Source: Thermoplasmata archaeon | GTDB taxonomy: Archaea > Thermoplasmatota > Thermoplasmata > Methanomassiliicoccales > Methanomethylophilaceae | Reading direction: 5' to 3' | Length of the DNA stretch: 64,000 nucleotides | NCBI GenBank assembly: GCA_015063125.1 | Contig: SUTB01000003.1 | Location: 1-64,000, forward strand | Shown: positions 24,291 to 33,456 of the stretch, piece by piece | Numbering within the stretch: the stretch's first letter is position 1 | Layout: every line of letters starts with the position of its first letter | Translations under genes and position numbers: made by a program | Notes under the pieces: model-generated | Told to the model about the DNA's origin: nothing | Databases searched by the model: none | Seen by the model: only the letters and a program-made list of their open reading frames with translations

Positions 24291-24830
24291 ATGGAACTAA
24301 AAGGTTCAAAGACAGAGCAGAATCTTATGGCGGCTTTCGCAGGCGAGAGCCAGGCCAGGAACAAATACACCTACTACGCCTCCCAGGCGAAGAAGGAGGG
24401 CTACGAACAGATCGCAGACATCTTCCTCGAGACCGCGGAGAACGAGAAGGAGCACGCAAAGCTCTGGTTCAAGGAACTCCACGACGGAAAGGTCCCCAAG
24501 ACAGTTGAGAACCTGAAGGACGCCGCCCAGGGAGAGAACTACGAGCACACCACGATGTACAAGGAGTTCGCCGAGACAGCGAAGGCTGAGGGATTCGACC
24601 AGATCGCCAAACTCTTCGAGATGGTCGGCGGAATCGAGAAGACGCACGAGGAGAGATACCTCGCACTCCTGAAGAACATCGAGGAGGGCGTCGTCTTCAA
24701 GAAGGACAAGGTCGTTATGTGGAAGTGCAGGAACTGCGGTTACATCCACGTCGGAGAGGAGGCCCCTGCCGTCTGTCCGGTATGTAAGCACGCCCAGTCG
24801 TTCTTTGAAGTAAGAGCTACCAACTGGTGA
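24291..24830 (+). CDS. Rubrerythrin
   Basis: A 179-residue peroxide-reducing non-haem iron protein. The N-terminal four-helix diiron domain has the paired E-x-x-H type ligands in [22 protein letters not shown], and [11 protein letters not shown]. The C-terminal rubredoxin domain has CRNCGYIH and CPVCKHAQ. It protects anaerobes by reducing hydrogen peroxide to water. GAGGT lies seven bases before the ATG. The gene has its own GC-rich terminator and looks monocistronic. Confidence 0.96.
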   Translation: MELKGSKTEQNLMAAFAGESQARNKYTYYASQAKKEGYEQIADIFLETAENEKEHAKLWFKELHDGKVPKTVENLKDAAQGENYEHTTMYKEFAETAKAEGFDQIAKLFEMVGGIEKTHEERYLALLKNIEEGVVFKKDKVVMWKCRNCGYIHVGEEAPAVCPVCKHAQSFFEVRATNW

Positions 24831-24838
24831 AATTCATT

Positions 24839-24858
24839 CTCCCGCCTTCTGGCGGGAG
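24839..24858 (+). terminator. Hairpin terminator of the rubrerythrin gene
   Basis: CTCCCGCC and GGCGGGAG pair around TTCT, nine bases past the stop, followed by a pyrimidine-rich stretch (ATCTTCTTTTCTT). Confidence 0.75.
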
Positions 24859-24895
24859 TCAAACATCTTCTTTTCTTAGAACTACTGAAAAAGAA

Positions 24896-24913
24896 TCCCG
24901 GGAAGTCCCGGGA
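24896..24913 (-). terminator. Inverted repeat terminator of the aCPSF1 gene
   Basis: TCCCGGGA occurs twice with a two-base spacer and folds into a stem. The minus strand then reads TTCTTTTTC. It lies 12 bases past the aCPSF1 stop, facing the rubrerythrin terminator. Confidence 0.65.
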
Positions 24914-24925
24914 AAGTAATGTTTC

Positions 24926-26830
24926 TCACCTGAGCCTGATGGTCTCGAGGTTCTGGGGAGCCTTGGTCTCGATTCCGAACTTCTTGTAGATCGATGACGC
25001 GAAGTCAGTACACTTCTTGTCCTCACCGTGACCGATGATGATCTTGTTCGGCTTGGGCTCCAGAGACGAGATGTACCTCATCAGCTGCTTCCTGTCGGAG
25101 TGTCCGGAGAATCCGTCCACGGTGACCCTCTGCATCTTGATCTGCAGATCGATGGGCTTGCCCTTCATACTGAGGGTGATCTCGCTGCGTCCCCTCTGGA
25201 TTGTCCTTCCGATGGAACCTTCGGACTGGTATCCGACGAAGAGCAGCCAGTTGTTCTCATTATCAGCCCACTCGCGGAAGTACTCCATGACGGGTCCTCC
25301 CGACATCATACCAGATGTGGCGAGCACGATGCACGGATCGGGCGAATGGCAGATCTCCTCCCTCATGTCCGCCGTCTCGACCCTCTTGAAGATGGGTGAG
25401 AGGAATGGGTTCTCGTTCTGCTGGAAGATCTGCGTCCTCAGATTGCTATTGAGGTATTCAGGGTAGGCCGTGTGGATTGCGGTTGCTTCCCAGATCATTC
25501 CGTCCAGGTACACTGGGCACTTGGGGATCTTGCCGAGGCGCATCTGCTCCTCGATGACGAGCATGACCTCCTGCGACCTTCCGACCGCGAATACGGGGAT
25601 CAGGACCTTTCCGCCCTTGGCGGTTGCCTGCTGGAGAAGGTTGCCCATCTCCTCGGACGCCTCTGTCCTGGTGGGGGTCACGTCGTTGTGCCCTCCGTAA
25701 GTCGACTCTATGACCAGGGTCTCGAGCCTGGGGAATCTGTTATTGGCAGGGTTGAACAGCCATGTCTTCTCATACTTAGTGTCTCCGGAGAACGCCACGT
25801 TGTGGAGACCGTCTCCGATGTGGAAGTGGGCGATGGCCGATCCCAGGATGTGCCCGGCGTTGTGGAAGGTGAGCCTGACATCGGGTGCAATGTCCGTGGT
25901 CTCGTTGTACTTGAGCGGGATCGTGTGCAGGATCTCCTGCCTCACGTGGGATGCGTCGTAGGGGGTCTTCTTGTCCTCTCCGAATCCCAGTTTGATGTTG
26001 TCCAGCTGCAGAAGCGCCATCAGATCCCTGGTGGGCGGTGTGCAGTAAACAGGCCCCTTGTAACCATACTTGAACAATGCTGGAAGTGTTCCGCAGTGGT
26101 CCAGGTGGGCGTGGGTGATGACGACGGCATCGATATCCGACAGAGGCTGTACCTCGGGGATCGCGAAATAGGGTGTCGCGTCCGATGAGGGGTCGAGACC
26201 GCAGTCGATGAGGATCTTGGACTCTCTGGTGGTCAGCAGCGAAGCGGACCTTCCGACCTGCCTGAATCCTCCCATGGCGGTCATCCTGACCCACTGCTCT
26301 CCCTCGAGCTTGGGCCTGGCGATCCTCCTTGCCACATACTTCAGCATGTCCTGCCTCTCGTCGTGGTTCGCACGGAGGTATCCTCTGACATCCGAGACGG
26401 TCTTGGACGGGATTGGCGGGGCCCTCATGACCTTGATGTTCCATCCCGTCTCCTTTCTGAGCTCGGTCAGACGCTGACCTTCCTTACCGACGACCTCGCT
26501 GGGGTTGATCGCTTCAACGATTGCCTCCCCTGTCTCCTCGACGAAGTTTATGTCGAAGATCTCCGCCTTCTCCGGGATCATGCTCCTGATCTTCTCCTCG
26601 ACCTTGTTGGGATCCTCGAGTGTGGAGGGGTCAGGCCTGATGTCCACCCTGCGGTGTATGCTCTGCGCGATGGTCCTTGCCAGACTGTCGTCTGCGGAGA
26701 ACTTCTCGTAATCGTTCGTGTAAACGACCACGACAGGTCCCTCGAAGTTGATCGAAGTGATCTTCATGTCCAAGGGCACAAGTCTCCTGACCTCGTCGGT
26801 AAGGGTTTCGAATAGCTTGTCTACGTTCAT
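24926..26830 (-). CDS. fttA: aCPSF1/FttA, beta-CASP ribonuclease and transcription terminator
   Basis: A 634-residue archaeal CPSF1. Two N-terminal KH-like domains (about 1-140, with GKEGQRLTELRKETGW) are followed by the metallo-beta-lactamase domain with THAHLDHCG (about 237-245) and the inserted beta-CASP domain with VFAVGRSQEVM. The C-terminal end has GFSGHSDRKQL and IIGHGED. In archaea this factor cleaves nascent RNA at U-rich sites and releases RNA polymerase (FttA). It is present in nearly all archaea. Length and all zinc motifs look complete. It has its own hairpin terminator. Confidence 0.96.
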   Translation of the reverse strand: MNVDKLFETLTDEVRRLVPLDMKITSINFEGPVVVVYTNDYEKFSADDSLARTIAQSIHRRVDIRPDPSTLEDPNKVEEKIRSMIPEKAEIFDINFVEETGEAIVEAINPSEVVGKEGQRLTELRKETGWNIKVMRAPPIPSKTVSDVRGYLRANHDERQDMLKYVARRIARPKLEGEQWVRMTAMGGFRQVGRSASLLTTRESKILIDCGLDPSSDATPYFAIPEVQPLSDIDAVVITHAHLDHCGTLPALFKYGYKGPVYCTPPTRDLMALLQLDNIKLGFGEDKKTPYDASHVRQEILHTIPLKYNETTDIAPDVRLTFHNAGHILGSAIAHFHIGDGLHNVAFSGDTKYEKTWLFNPANNRFPRLETLVIESTYGGHNDVTPTRTEASEEMGNLLQQATAKGGKVLIPVFAVGRSQEVMLVIEEQMRLGKIPKCPVYLDGMIWEATAIHTAYPEYLNSNLRTQIFQQNENPFLSPIFKRVETADMREEICHSPDPCIVLATSGMMSGGPVMEYFREWADNENNWLLFVGYQSEGSIGRTIQRGRSEITLSMKGKPIDLQIKMQRVTVDGFSGHSDRKQLMRYISSLEPKPNKIIIGHGEDKKCTDFASSIYKKFGIETKAPQNLETIRLR

Positions 26831-26889
26831 TTCAAATCCAGCTTTGAAAAGTTAGGGTTTAGAAGGGAAGGGGTTTGAGATGTCCGGAT

Positions 26890-27522
26890 TCAGTTCGGGA
26901 ACTTGAATCCGAGCTTCTCGCAACGGGAGATGATCTCCTCGCGGGAGATCTCCTCGTATCCGTCGGGACCGACGTACGACACGAGGAATCCGTCTCCGGA
27001 GTAGTTGTCCCTCCTCCTGGCGGAGTTGAGGGCTGTGATAGCACAGTTGATGCCCTCGTCCTTCGTCATGTTGGGCTTGTATGCGGACTCCAGTGCTCCG
27101 AGTGCGAACACTGAACCGGAACCCGATGATGTGTAGTTGTCCTCGAGAACTCCGCCTGCCATGTCGACGCTGAAGATGTGTCCGCCTGTGGAGTCGTATC
27201 CGCCCACGAGAGGGGCGACGTAGAATCCCTGACGGAGGATGTTGCCGATCATGGTGGCCGCTGTCTGTACGGACATGGGTGCGCCCTTCTTCATCTTGTA
27301 GATCGAGACCTCGCTCTGGAGGTAACGGACGAGCAGCTGTGCGTCGCCGACTCCGCCTGCGATGGTCATTCCGAGGTTCTCTGCAATGGGGAACACCTTC
27401 TGGCAGTGGTTGTCCGCGATCAGGTTGCCCATGGTGGCCCTCTGGTCGGTTGCCAGGATTACCCCGTCCTTCAGTTTCAGTCCGATTGTGGTTGTACCGG
27501 TCTTAAGAGTCTCCTCAGTCAT
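26890..27522 (-). CDS. psmB: Proteasome beta subunit
   Basis: A 210-residue catalytic subunit. The propeptide MTEETLKTG is followed by TTTIGLKL, so autocleavage exposes Thr10 as the nucleophile. The catalytic Lys is in ATDQRATMG plus QKVFPI, and the SGSGS stretch near 128 completes the site. The frame is open upstream, but ATG 27522 gives the expected short propeptide. GGGAG lies upstream of it and a TATATATGA box near 27592 predicts a leader of about 45 bases. The alpha subunit is not in the window. Confidence 0.95.
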   Translation of the reverse strand: MTEETLKTGTTTIGLKLKDGVILATDQRATMGNLIADNHCQKVFPIAENLGMTIAGGVGDAQLLVRYLQSEVSIYKMKKGAPMSVQTAATMIGNILRQGFYVAPLVGGYDSTGGHIFSVDMAGGVLEDNYTSSGSGSVFALGALESAYKPNMTKDEGINCAITALNSARRRDNYSGDGFLVSYVGPDGYEEISREEIISRCEKLGFKFPN

Positions 27523-27618
27523 AGTTAATCTCCCAGTTGATGAGAAAAGACACAACTCGTGCTGTGCTGAGTCTCAATAAAACGCAATCATATATAATGG
27601 GTTTGGACGAATGTTCGA

Positions 27619-28521
27619 TTATCTTTTCGACAGGTACGAATCGATCCTCTTGGAGACGTTCTCCTTGAGGTTGTGGTAGAAGAACTCGTAATCGTAGAGG
27701 TGAAATCCGCCCTTAGGCAGGAACGGGACGATCGGCTTGTACTTCTCCGCGTCCACTCCGGGGACCTTCAGTGCACCGCGCTCCGGATCGATGTAGCATC
27801 CGCAGAAGTTTGGGATCTCGGCCTTGACCTCTCCGTTGGAACGCATGATGCGTGCCCCTTTGTTCAGGGAAGCGTCTGCGGGTACGGAATCCGTCCTCCA
27901 GTTGAGTGGGTTGATGGAGTGGCTGCGCCTGCCGACGGGGTGGAAGATCGTCTCCTCGACCTCAGGGGCCTCGCAGTCGAATGTGATGATCACACCTGTG
28001 TCCGTCTCGCCCTTGGCCGGCGGGACCGGATAACGGGCACCCTCATACTCCACGTAGTACGGCCAGCCGAATACATAGGCCGCAACGAACTGACTCCGTA
28101 AGCGGTCATCCTTCAGGTACTCCTCTATGATCCTGTAGCACATGTGCGCGCCCTGCGAGAAACCGGCGAGTATGAACGGCCTGCCATCATTGTAATTGTC
28201 GAGATAGTATCTGAAAGCGGCCGAGATGTCGCTGTACGCGACAGTGATGCATCTCCTCCTGGTCTCGTTGTCAGAGGTGAAAACCTTCAGGGCCGATTGG
28301 CGGTACAGGGGCGAGAATACCCTGCAGCGATCCTCGTACAGTCCGAGCTGCATCCTGACGGCATCCTTCATGCTCTGGACGAACTTCGTGTCATCGACGG
28401 ACATGTTGTCATCCTCGCCGGTGTAGACCGTCGGTGATATGAGGAACACGTCCACATCCTTGTCCTTCCCTTCGGACAGGTAAATCCAATTCGCTGGATC
28501 GGAATAATCTGTTTCGGGCAT
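27619..28521 (-). CDS. DUF3089 family alpha/beta-hydrolase-like protein
   Basis: A 300-residue protein of the DUF3089 family. DPANWIYL at the N-terminus, DVFLISPTVY, and the nucleophile elbow LAGFSQGAHM (serine in GFSQG) are typical; the pattern VFGWPYYV and FHLYDYEFFYHNL follow. No signal peptide is seen, so it appears cytosolic. Members are predicted esterases or lipases without a known substrate. It starts one base after arcS ends on the same strand, so it is probably co-transcribed with that gene, although no functional link is evident. It ends in TAA, one of only four here. Confidence 0.82.
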   Translation of the reverse strand: MPETDYSDPANWIYLSEGKDKDVDVFLISPTVYTGEDDNMSVDDTKFVQSMKDAVRMQLGLYEDRCRVFSPLYRQSALKVFTSDNETRRRCITVAYSDISAAFRYYLDNYNDGRPFILAGFSQGAHMCYRIIEEYLKDDRLRSQFVAAYVFGWPYYVEYEGARYPVPPAKGETDTGVIITFDCEAPEVEETIFHPVGRRSHSINPLNWRTDSVPADASLNKGARIMRSNGEVKAEIPNFCGCYIDPERGALKVPGVDAEKYKPIVPFLPKGGFHLYDYEFFYHNLKENVSKRIDSYLSKR

Positions 28522-28522
28522 G

Positions 28523-30208
28523 TCACTTGACCTTGTGCCTGACCTTGACGGCTATGCCTCTCTTGAGGTCGGTCATCTCGCGTCCGCACATCGCGGCGAC
28601 GCCTATCGCACGGACCTTTCCGTCACATACGGCTATCGCCTCGTCTCCCACATGGATCCTCGGATCCGCCTCGATGACCCCTACAGCGAACAGGTTGCCC
28701 TTCATCTCGAAGTCCATGATCTTGATGACGGGATATCCGGCGTCCGCCAGAAGCTGGGCGCCCTCGATCGTCAGGGATATGCCGCCCCTCTCGGGAGTGA
28801 ACATTCCGAGTTGCGTCTTCTTATGCTCTGCATCCTCGCGGAACAGCTTGAAGTACGGGAACTTGCCGAGGGCATGGGTGTTGCCGTCCATGAGGACCTT
28901 GGCCGCCTCGTCGCCGAACTGGAATCTCAGCATGTTCATCATCTGTGCGTCCCTGTCGATCGTGTTGTCGACCGGCTCCATGCCCTTTGTAGCATCCCTA
29001 AGCGCCTTATCCAGGTTCTGGAGGGATGCTGGGGATGTGCTGTCTCCGACGACCGTGCATGTCATCTCGGCCAATCCCTCGACCAGCTCGTAATCCTCGC
29101 CAAGATGGCAGATGATGCTGTCCCATCCCTGGTCGATGATGTCGCCGACCATCTTGCGGATCATCGCCTTCTCCTCGGGCTTCCATTCCCCGGTGACGGG
29201 TATGTCATAGGAGTTGGCAGGATAGTATGCATCCAGTTCCCTGGGGACTACACCGAGCGGAGAGGTGACGATTACCTCCTGCACCAGGGTGTCGTGGAAT
29301 CCTGTGTGGATAGCGGATGAGAACGCCTTGTGCGTCTTTGAGATGTGATATGGTTTCTTCGCGGAGCATGGGAGCAGCAGGAGGACTTTCTTGTGCTCGG
29401 GCTTCCTGTAGCTCTCCATACGATGCTTGTAGCTCTTGATGTCGGGCCTCCTGAGGGCCTGAGTTGTGTTGCAGCTGAACCTGCATCCGACGAGGGAGCA
29501 TGTCTCCTCGGCATACTCATAACCGACATCGTCGTACAGCCTGAGCATGGCGACGGACGTCGGTGTGGAAGGGGCCCTCTGATCCGCCAGCTCTCTGAGG
29601 CGGTCGGTAGCGATGAAGATCCTGATCTTCTCCAGCTCCTCCTCCATCGCCCTGATGTTGCTTTCGGATTCGTCCTGTCCCGTGGCGATCTCCGCCTCGG
29701 GTATGAGTCTGATGCCGCTGATACCGGCGGCCCTGGGCAGGGCTTCGTCGAAGAGGTCGACCCCCATGTAGGTCAACAGTGCGACCGTTGAGGGCTCTCC
29801 CAATCCCGAGAGATAGAGCAGACGGTTGAAACCGGCGGCCCTTCTGAGCCTGATGATGTTGTCGACGATCCTTCTCGGGTCCTTCCTAAGCTCATATGCA
29901 TTAGGGACTACCACGATCTCGACGGAATCGTCGAAGGACAGATCCTCCTGGACCGGCAGCCTGACGACGGCGATGCCTTCGGTAACCTGTACCTCGGAAT
30001 CCCTTCCGGAATTGGAGGTGGTCCTCAGTCCGCTCTCCATCACGACATCGGTGCCCATGACATGGAGCACCCTATCGTTGCACTTCGCCTCTATCCAGAC
30101 CGGTGACTCTGGATCCGATCCGATCATCGACGGCGTGGAGAGCTTGAGCTCGTTCCTCGTGTATTCGCAGACCCTTGCGCGCTGGGATCTCGAAAGGACG
30201 TCCAACAT
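28523..30208 (-). CDS. arcS: Archaeosine synthase subunit ArcS
   Basis: A 561-residue TgtA paralogue specialised for a later archaeosine step. It has the ArcS signature LLLLPCSAKKPYHISKTH in the middle, a CSLVGCRFSC cysteine cluster before it, and a C-terminal PUA domain (ending KRGIAVKVRHKVK). ArcS transfers lysine to preQ0 at tRNA position 15, and the radical SAM protein RaSEA then finishes archaeosine in the systems studied; RaSEA is not in this window. The start at ATG 30208 lies about 26 bases from TTTTTATAC. The DUF3089 gene follows. Confidence 0.93.
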   Translation of the reverse strand: MLDVLSRSQRARVCEYTRNELKLSTPSMIGSDPESPVWIEAKCNDRVLHVMGTDVVMESGLRTTSNSGRDSEVQVTEGIAVVRLPVQEDLSFDDSVEIVVVPNAYELRKDPRRIVDNIIRLRRAAGFNRLLYLSGLGEPSTVALLTYMGVDLFDEALPRAAGISGIRLIPEAEIATGQDESESNIRAMEEELEKIRIFIATDRLRELADQRAPSTPTSVAMLRLYDDVGYEYAEETCSLVGCRFSCNTTQALRRPDIKSYKHRMESYRKPEHKKVLLLLPCSAKKPYHISKTHKAFSSAIHTGFHDTLVQEVIVTSPLGVVPRELDAYYPANSYDIPVTGEWKPEEKAMIRKMVGDIIDQGWDSIICHLGEDYELVEGLAEMTCTVVGDSTSPASLQNLDKALRDATKGMEPVDNTIDRDAQMMNMLRFQFGDEAAKVLMDGNTHALGKFPYFKLFREDAEHKKTQLGMFTPERGGISLTIEGAQLLADAGYPVIKIMDFEMKGNLFAVGVIEADPRIHVGDEAIAVCDGKVRAIGVAAMCGREMTDLKRGIAVKVRHKVK

Positions 30209-30285
30209 ACTGCGTGCCTATCCCTTCAACGTATAAAAACGGAGCATCAACACCATTATCTACGCGTACACGATAGAGAATAAAC

Positions 30286-31215
30286 ATGGACCTATACCAC
30301 AAGGATGTCGTCTCAATCATGGACTTTTCTAAGGACGACATCGAAGGCATTCTCGACATGGCCGAGGAGATGGTCCCGTACGCCAAGGGTGAGAAGATAA
30401 AGCGCACCCTGGACGGGAAGATCCTCGGGAACCTGTTCTTCGAACCGTCCACACGCACGAAGCTCTCCTTCGAGAGCGCCGCCCACAGATTGGGCTGCAA
30501 CGTGATCGATGTGTCGGAGATGTCGATGACATCGATGGCCAAGGGAGAGACCCTGGCGGACACCATCAAGATCGTGGATGCCTACTGCGACGTCACGGTC
30601 CTCAGGCATCCCTTCGAAGGAGCAGCCAAGCTAGCGGCCAAGTTCTCCGATCATCCCGTCATCAACGCCGGGGACGGAGCCGGGTCGCACCCCACTCAGA
30701 CCCTTCTGGACCTCTTCACCATGAGGCAGTCCAAGGGCTCCCTTGACAATCTCAATATCACACTGGTAGGGGACCTGAAGTACGGTAGGACGGTCCATTC
30801 CCTCGCACAGGCTCTGACCAAGTTCGGAATAAACATCACCCTGGTAGCGCCTGAGTCGCTGCAGATGCCCAAAGACATAACCGACCATCTGGAAGAGAAC
30901 GGTTGCCATCCCACCACAAAGGTGTTCCTGGAGGACGCTATCGCGGATGCTGACGTGCTCTACGTCACGAGGATACAGAAGGAGAGGTTCCCGGATCCCA
31001 CCGAATATCAGAAGGTCGCAGGCACATACAGGATCGACAACGCACTTCTCGAGAACGCGAAGGACGACCTCATCGTCATGCATCCTCTGCCGAGGGTGAA
31101 CGAGATCGCGCCGGAAGTGGATGAGACCAAGCACGCCAAGTATTTCGAGCAGGCCGCCAACGGGGTTCCCGTAAGGATGGCCCTCCTCAACGCACTTCTG
31201 GGAGGCGAGCTCTGA
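30286..31215 (+). CDS. pyrB: Aspartate carbamoyltransferase catalytic subunit
   Basis: A 309-residue enzyme making N-carbamoyl-aspartate, the committed step of pyrimidine synthesis. The carbamoyl-phosphate site FFEPSTRTKLSFE (about 47-59) and the downstream RHPFEGAAK and MHPLPRVNEI blocks are intact. It overlaps the regulatory subunit gene by one base (TGATG), so both are made in step, as required for the PyrB-PyrI complex. The upstream region is shared with the divergent arcS gene. Confidence 0.97.
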   Translation: MDLYHKDVVSIMDFSKDDIEGILDMAEEMVPYAKGEKIKRTLDGKILGNLFFEPSTRTKLSFESAAHRLGCNVIDVSEMSMTSMAKGETLADTIKIVDAYCDVTVLRHPFEGAAKLAAKFSDHPVINAGDGAGSHPTQTLLDLFTMRQSKGSLDNLNITLVGDLKYGRTVHSLAQALTKFGINITLVAPESLQMPKDITDHLEENGCHPTTKVFLEDAIADADVLYVTRIQKERFPDPTEYQKVAGTYRIDNALLENAKDDLIVMHPLPRVNEIAPEVDETKHAKYFEQAANGVPVRMALLNALLGGEL

Positions 31216-31694
31216 TGTCTGAGGAGAATCAGATCAAGGAGGTCAGGCTGACCCCCATCAGGAACGGAACCGTCATCGATCACGTCGCGTGCGGACAGGC
31301 CCTGAATGTCATCAAGATCCTCGGCATCAACGAGAGCAACATCTACTCGTCCATCAGCGTTGGTATCCATGTCAGCTCCACTACACTCGGAGGATGGAAG
31401 GACATCATCAAGATCGAGGACATCGAGATCGACGATAAGACCGCCGAGAAGATCGCCCTGGTAGCGCCAGATGCGACCATATCCATCGTCAGGGACTACA
31501 GCGTCGCCAAGAAATACAAGGTCAATCTGGGCGACCACGTCATAGGCCTTGCCAGGTGCAGCAACCTGAACTGCATCACCAACAAAGGCGAGCCGATCAA
31601 AGCTGAATTCCAGGTCCTGTCCAAGTATCCTATGCAGCTTAGGTGCTGCTACTGCGACAAGATCCTGATGAACATCACCGACCACCTGCTGTGA
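31215..31694 (+). CDS. pyrI: Aspartate carbamoyltransferase regulatory subunit
   Basis: A 159-residue subunit. An N-terminal allosteric nucleotide-binding domain (ending near 100) is followed by the zinc domain with four cysteines, CSNLNC and CCYC, that hold the contact to PyrB. It makes the enzyme sensitive to CTP and ATP. It is coupled to pyrB. The P-loop kinase gene starts six bases after the stop. Confidence 0.97.
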   Translation: MSEENQIKEVRLTPIRNGTVIDHVACGQALNVIKILGINESNIYSSISVGIHVSSTTLGGWKDIIKIEDIEIDDKTAEKIALVAPDATISIVRDYSVAKKYKVNLGDHVIGLARCSNLNCITNKGEPIKAEFQVLSKYPMQLRCCYCDKILMNITDHLL

Positions 31695-31699
31695 TAGAA

Positions 31700-32230
31700 A
31701 TGAAGATCCTACTCGTCACTGGAATGCCCGGAGCCGGAAAGGAGGAGCTCCTTACCGTTGCCCGCTCTATGGACATCCCGTTCCTGAGGATGGGGGACAT
31801 CGTCAGGGAATTCTACGAGACCTCCGGTGCGGCACAGAAAGGGCTCAGCGTCGGCCAGGTGGCCAATGGCGAGAGGGAGCTCCACGGCAAGGATATCTGG
31901 GCAAAGAGAGCCCTGGAGAGGATGTCCGGCGACCTGTTCCTTGTGGACGGATGCAGGAGCATGGACGAGGTCGACTCATACAGGGGATTGAGCAGCGAGG
32001 TGTACATCATAGGCGTGCACGCCCCAAGCAAGACCCGTTACGACAGGCTCGTCAAAAGAGGACGCGAGGACGCCCCGCACAACATCGAGGAGTTCAACGA
32101 GCGCGACAACAGGGAGCTCGGATGGGGGCTCGGGAACGTCATCGCCATGTCCGACATAATGATCGTAAACGATTCCGACCTCGATTCCTTCAAAGCCGAG
32201 GTCAAGAAAGAGCTGGAGGCCCTGAGATGA
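31700..32230 (+). CDS. UPF0200-like P-loop nucleotide kinase
   Basis: A 176-residue P-loop protein beginning MKILLVTGMPGAGKEEL. The lid and helper segments (MGDIVREF, DGCRSMDEV, VHAPSKTRYDRLVKRGRED) follow the dephospho-CoA-kinase-like UPF0200 family of archaea. The Walker A lysine is followed by Glu instead of the usual Ser or Thr. I chose ATG 31700; the open frame extends into pyrI but without family similarity. It lies in the pyrBI operon and is coupled to the next gene by ATGA. The substrate is not known. Confidence 0.8.
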   Translation: MKILLVTGMPGAGKEELLTVARSMDIPFLRMGDIVREFYETSGAAQKGLSVGQVANGERELHGKDIWAKRALERMSGDLFLVDGCRSMDEVDSYRGLSSEVYIIGVHAPSKTRYDRLVKRGREDAPHNIEEFNERDNRELGWGLGNVIAMSDIMIVNDSDLDSFKAEVKKELEALR

Positions 32231-32493
32231 AGTTCTCCGTGGCCCGCCTCTGCGGCGGTCAGGCGCTCATGGCAGTATCCGCGGACATCATGGACATAGA
32301 CATGGCCGAGGCTGCTAAGGGGATCGAAGCTAAAGGGCTCCCCATTTCTACCAAGGACGACCAGATGATCGTCTACCAGTGGAACGGGATGGAGACCACC
32401 CTGTACAGACCCGGCAAGGTCATGTTCTTCCCGCTCTCGGACAAGACCCTCTGCATCAAGTACGCTACCGAGATCCTTGAGCAATACCTTTAA
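32227..32493 (+). CDS. Small conserved-looking protein resembling half a TBP fold
   Basis: An 88-residue protein that I do not recognise as a named family. Its layout (VSADIMDIDMAEAAKGIEA, then ETTLYRPGKVMFFPLSDK, then a final helix) resembles one repeat of TATA-binding protein: a strand, a helix, then a sheet with an LYRxGKV-type turn and a long C-terminal helix. Many archaeal small proteins share such a half fold. It overlaps the kinase stop as ATGA, so it is in the operon. The opposite reading, that similarity is chance, remains open. Confidence 0.6.
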   Translation: MKFSVARLCGGQALMAVSADIMDIDMAEAAKGIEAKGLPISTKDDQMIVYQWNGMETTLYRPGKVMFFPLSDKTLCIKYATEILEQYL

Positions 32494-32571
32494 GTGCCAC
32501 ATAGTAAAATTTGACCGCTTTCCGTTCAAACGTACTGACCCTTTATCTATAAGTTAGGTTATGGGCGAGCC

Positions 32572-33300
32572 ATGGACCCTTTCCTGTTGATGGCCATCGA
32601 GGTCGTCATTACAGCAGTGCTCTCGGTGGAGGTGTACAAGCTCCACTGCCTATCCAAGGGCGGAGCTCTAGCCTCCTTGGTTGTAGGGGTTCTGCTGGCC
32701 TATTACGGGTCTGTCAGCGCTTTCTTCATCATGTCTTTCTTCGTCATCATGAGCTTCTTCGCAACGATGAGGGACATCGACAAGAAGATAGCAATGGGGC
32801 TGCAGGAAGGGCAGTTCGGTGAACGCGGATGGAAGAACGTCGTCGCCGTCGGATTCCCTCCGGTCCTCTTCACTATAATACACTATTACTTCCCGATGGA
32901 TGAGACGATGTACGTCATCGCATTCCTTACGTCAGTGGTCGTAGCCGGCGCGGACACCGTGGCCAGTGAGATCGGTGTGAAGGATCCCAAGGCATACATG
33001 ATCACTACTCTTAAGCCGATCGCGCCCGGTACCAACGGAGGTGTCTCCAGGCTAGGTATGATCTCATCTACAGTGATGGCGATCGCGACAGCGTTCCTAG
33101 GATGGGTGGTGATGACCGCGTCTCTCAGTTGGCTGCTGCTCATCCCCTTCATCTTCGGTGTCTTCGGAAACATATTGGACAGTCTGTTCGGAGCATGGTT
33201 CGAAAACAGAAAACTGATCTCCAAGTTCACCGTCAACTGGTCCACAGAGCTCATATCAGCCCTATTGGCAGCTGCCCTATGGTTCTTTGTCATCGCATAA
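32572..33300 (+). CDS. DUF92/VTE6-type integral membrane protein
   Basis: A 242-residue protein with six or more helices and the family blocks LSKGGALASLVVGVLL, ADTVASEIG (acidic, likely catalytic) and LKPIAPGTNGGVSRLG. The plant relative VTE6 phosphorylates phytyl phosphate to phytyl diphosphate, so an isoprenoid-phosphate kinase role in archaeal lipid recycling is plausible. The ATG is placed by a TTTATCTATAA box 25-30 bases upstream, giving a leaderless mRNA. It ends just before the 5S rRNA promoter. Confidence 0.87.
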   Translation: MDPFLLMAIEVVITAVLSVEVYKLHCLSKGGALASLVVGVLLAYYGSVSAFFIMSFFVIMSFFATMRDIDKKIAMGLQEGQFGERGWKNVVAVGFPPVLFTIIHYYFPMDETMYVIAFLTSVVVAGADTVASEIGVKDPKAYMITTLKPIAPGTNGGVSRLGMISSTVMAIATAFLGWVVMTASLSWLLLIPFIFGVFGNILDSLFGAWFENRKLISKFTVNWSTELISALLAAALWFFVIA

Positions 33301-33310
33301 GATTATATAC
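33301..33310 (+). promoter_or_regulatory. TATA box of the 5S rRNA gene
   Basis: GATTATATAC is centred about 25 bases before the 5S 5' end. It overlaps the stop region of the DUF92 gene. Confidence 0.65.
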
Positions 33311-33330
33311 TTCTCACCTATCCCCTGTAT

Positions 33331-33456
33331 TGGTATGACGGCCATAGCGGAGGAGTCACACCCGGTCCCATTCCGAACCCGGCAGTAAAGCCCTCCCGCG
33401 TACCTGTCTGTACTGTATTGCGCAAGCGTACGGGAACTCAGGCACGCTGTCAACCA
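33331..33456 (+). rRNA. rrf: 5S ribosomal RNA
   Basis: About 126 bases with the archaeal 5S core: GCGGCCATAGCGG-like start (GGCCATAGCGGAGG), CCCGGTCCCATTCCGAACCC, then GCGTACCTGT and GGGAACTCAGGCACGCTGTC. The ends pair as TGGT-A-TGAC with GTCA-ACCA, which sets both boundaries within a base or two. A T-rich stretch (CTTTTCCTTTCTATTTATTT) follows as terminator. It is not next to 16S or 23S genes, as in other Thermoplasmata with scattered rRNA genes. Confidence 0.95.

Noticed and set aside
25472-26188. 238-codon open frame opposite fttA
   Set aside because: Antisense shadow of a conserved gene with no recognisable domain.
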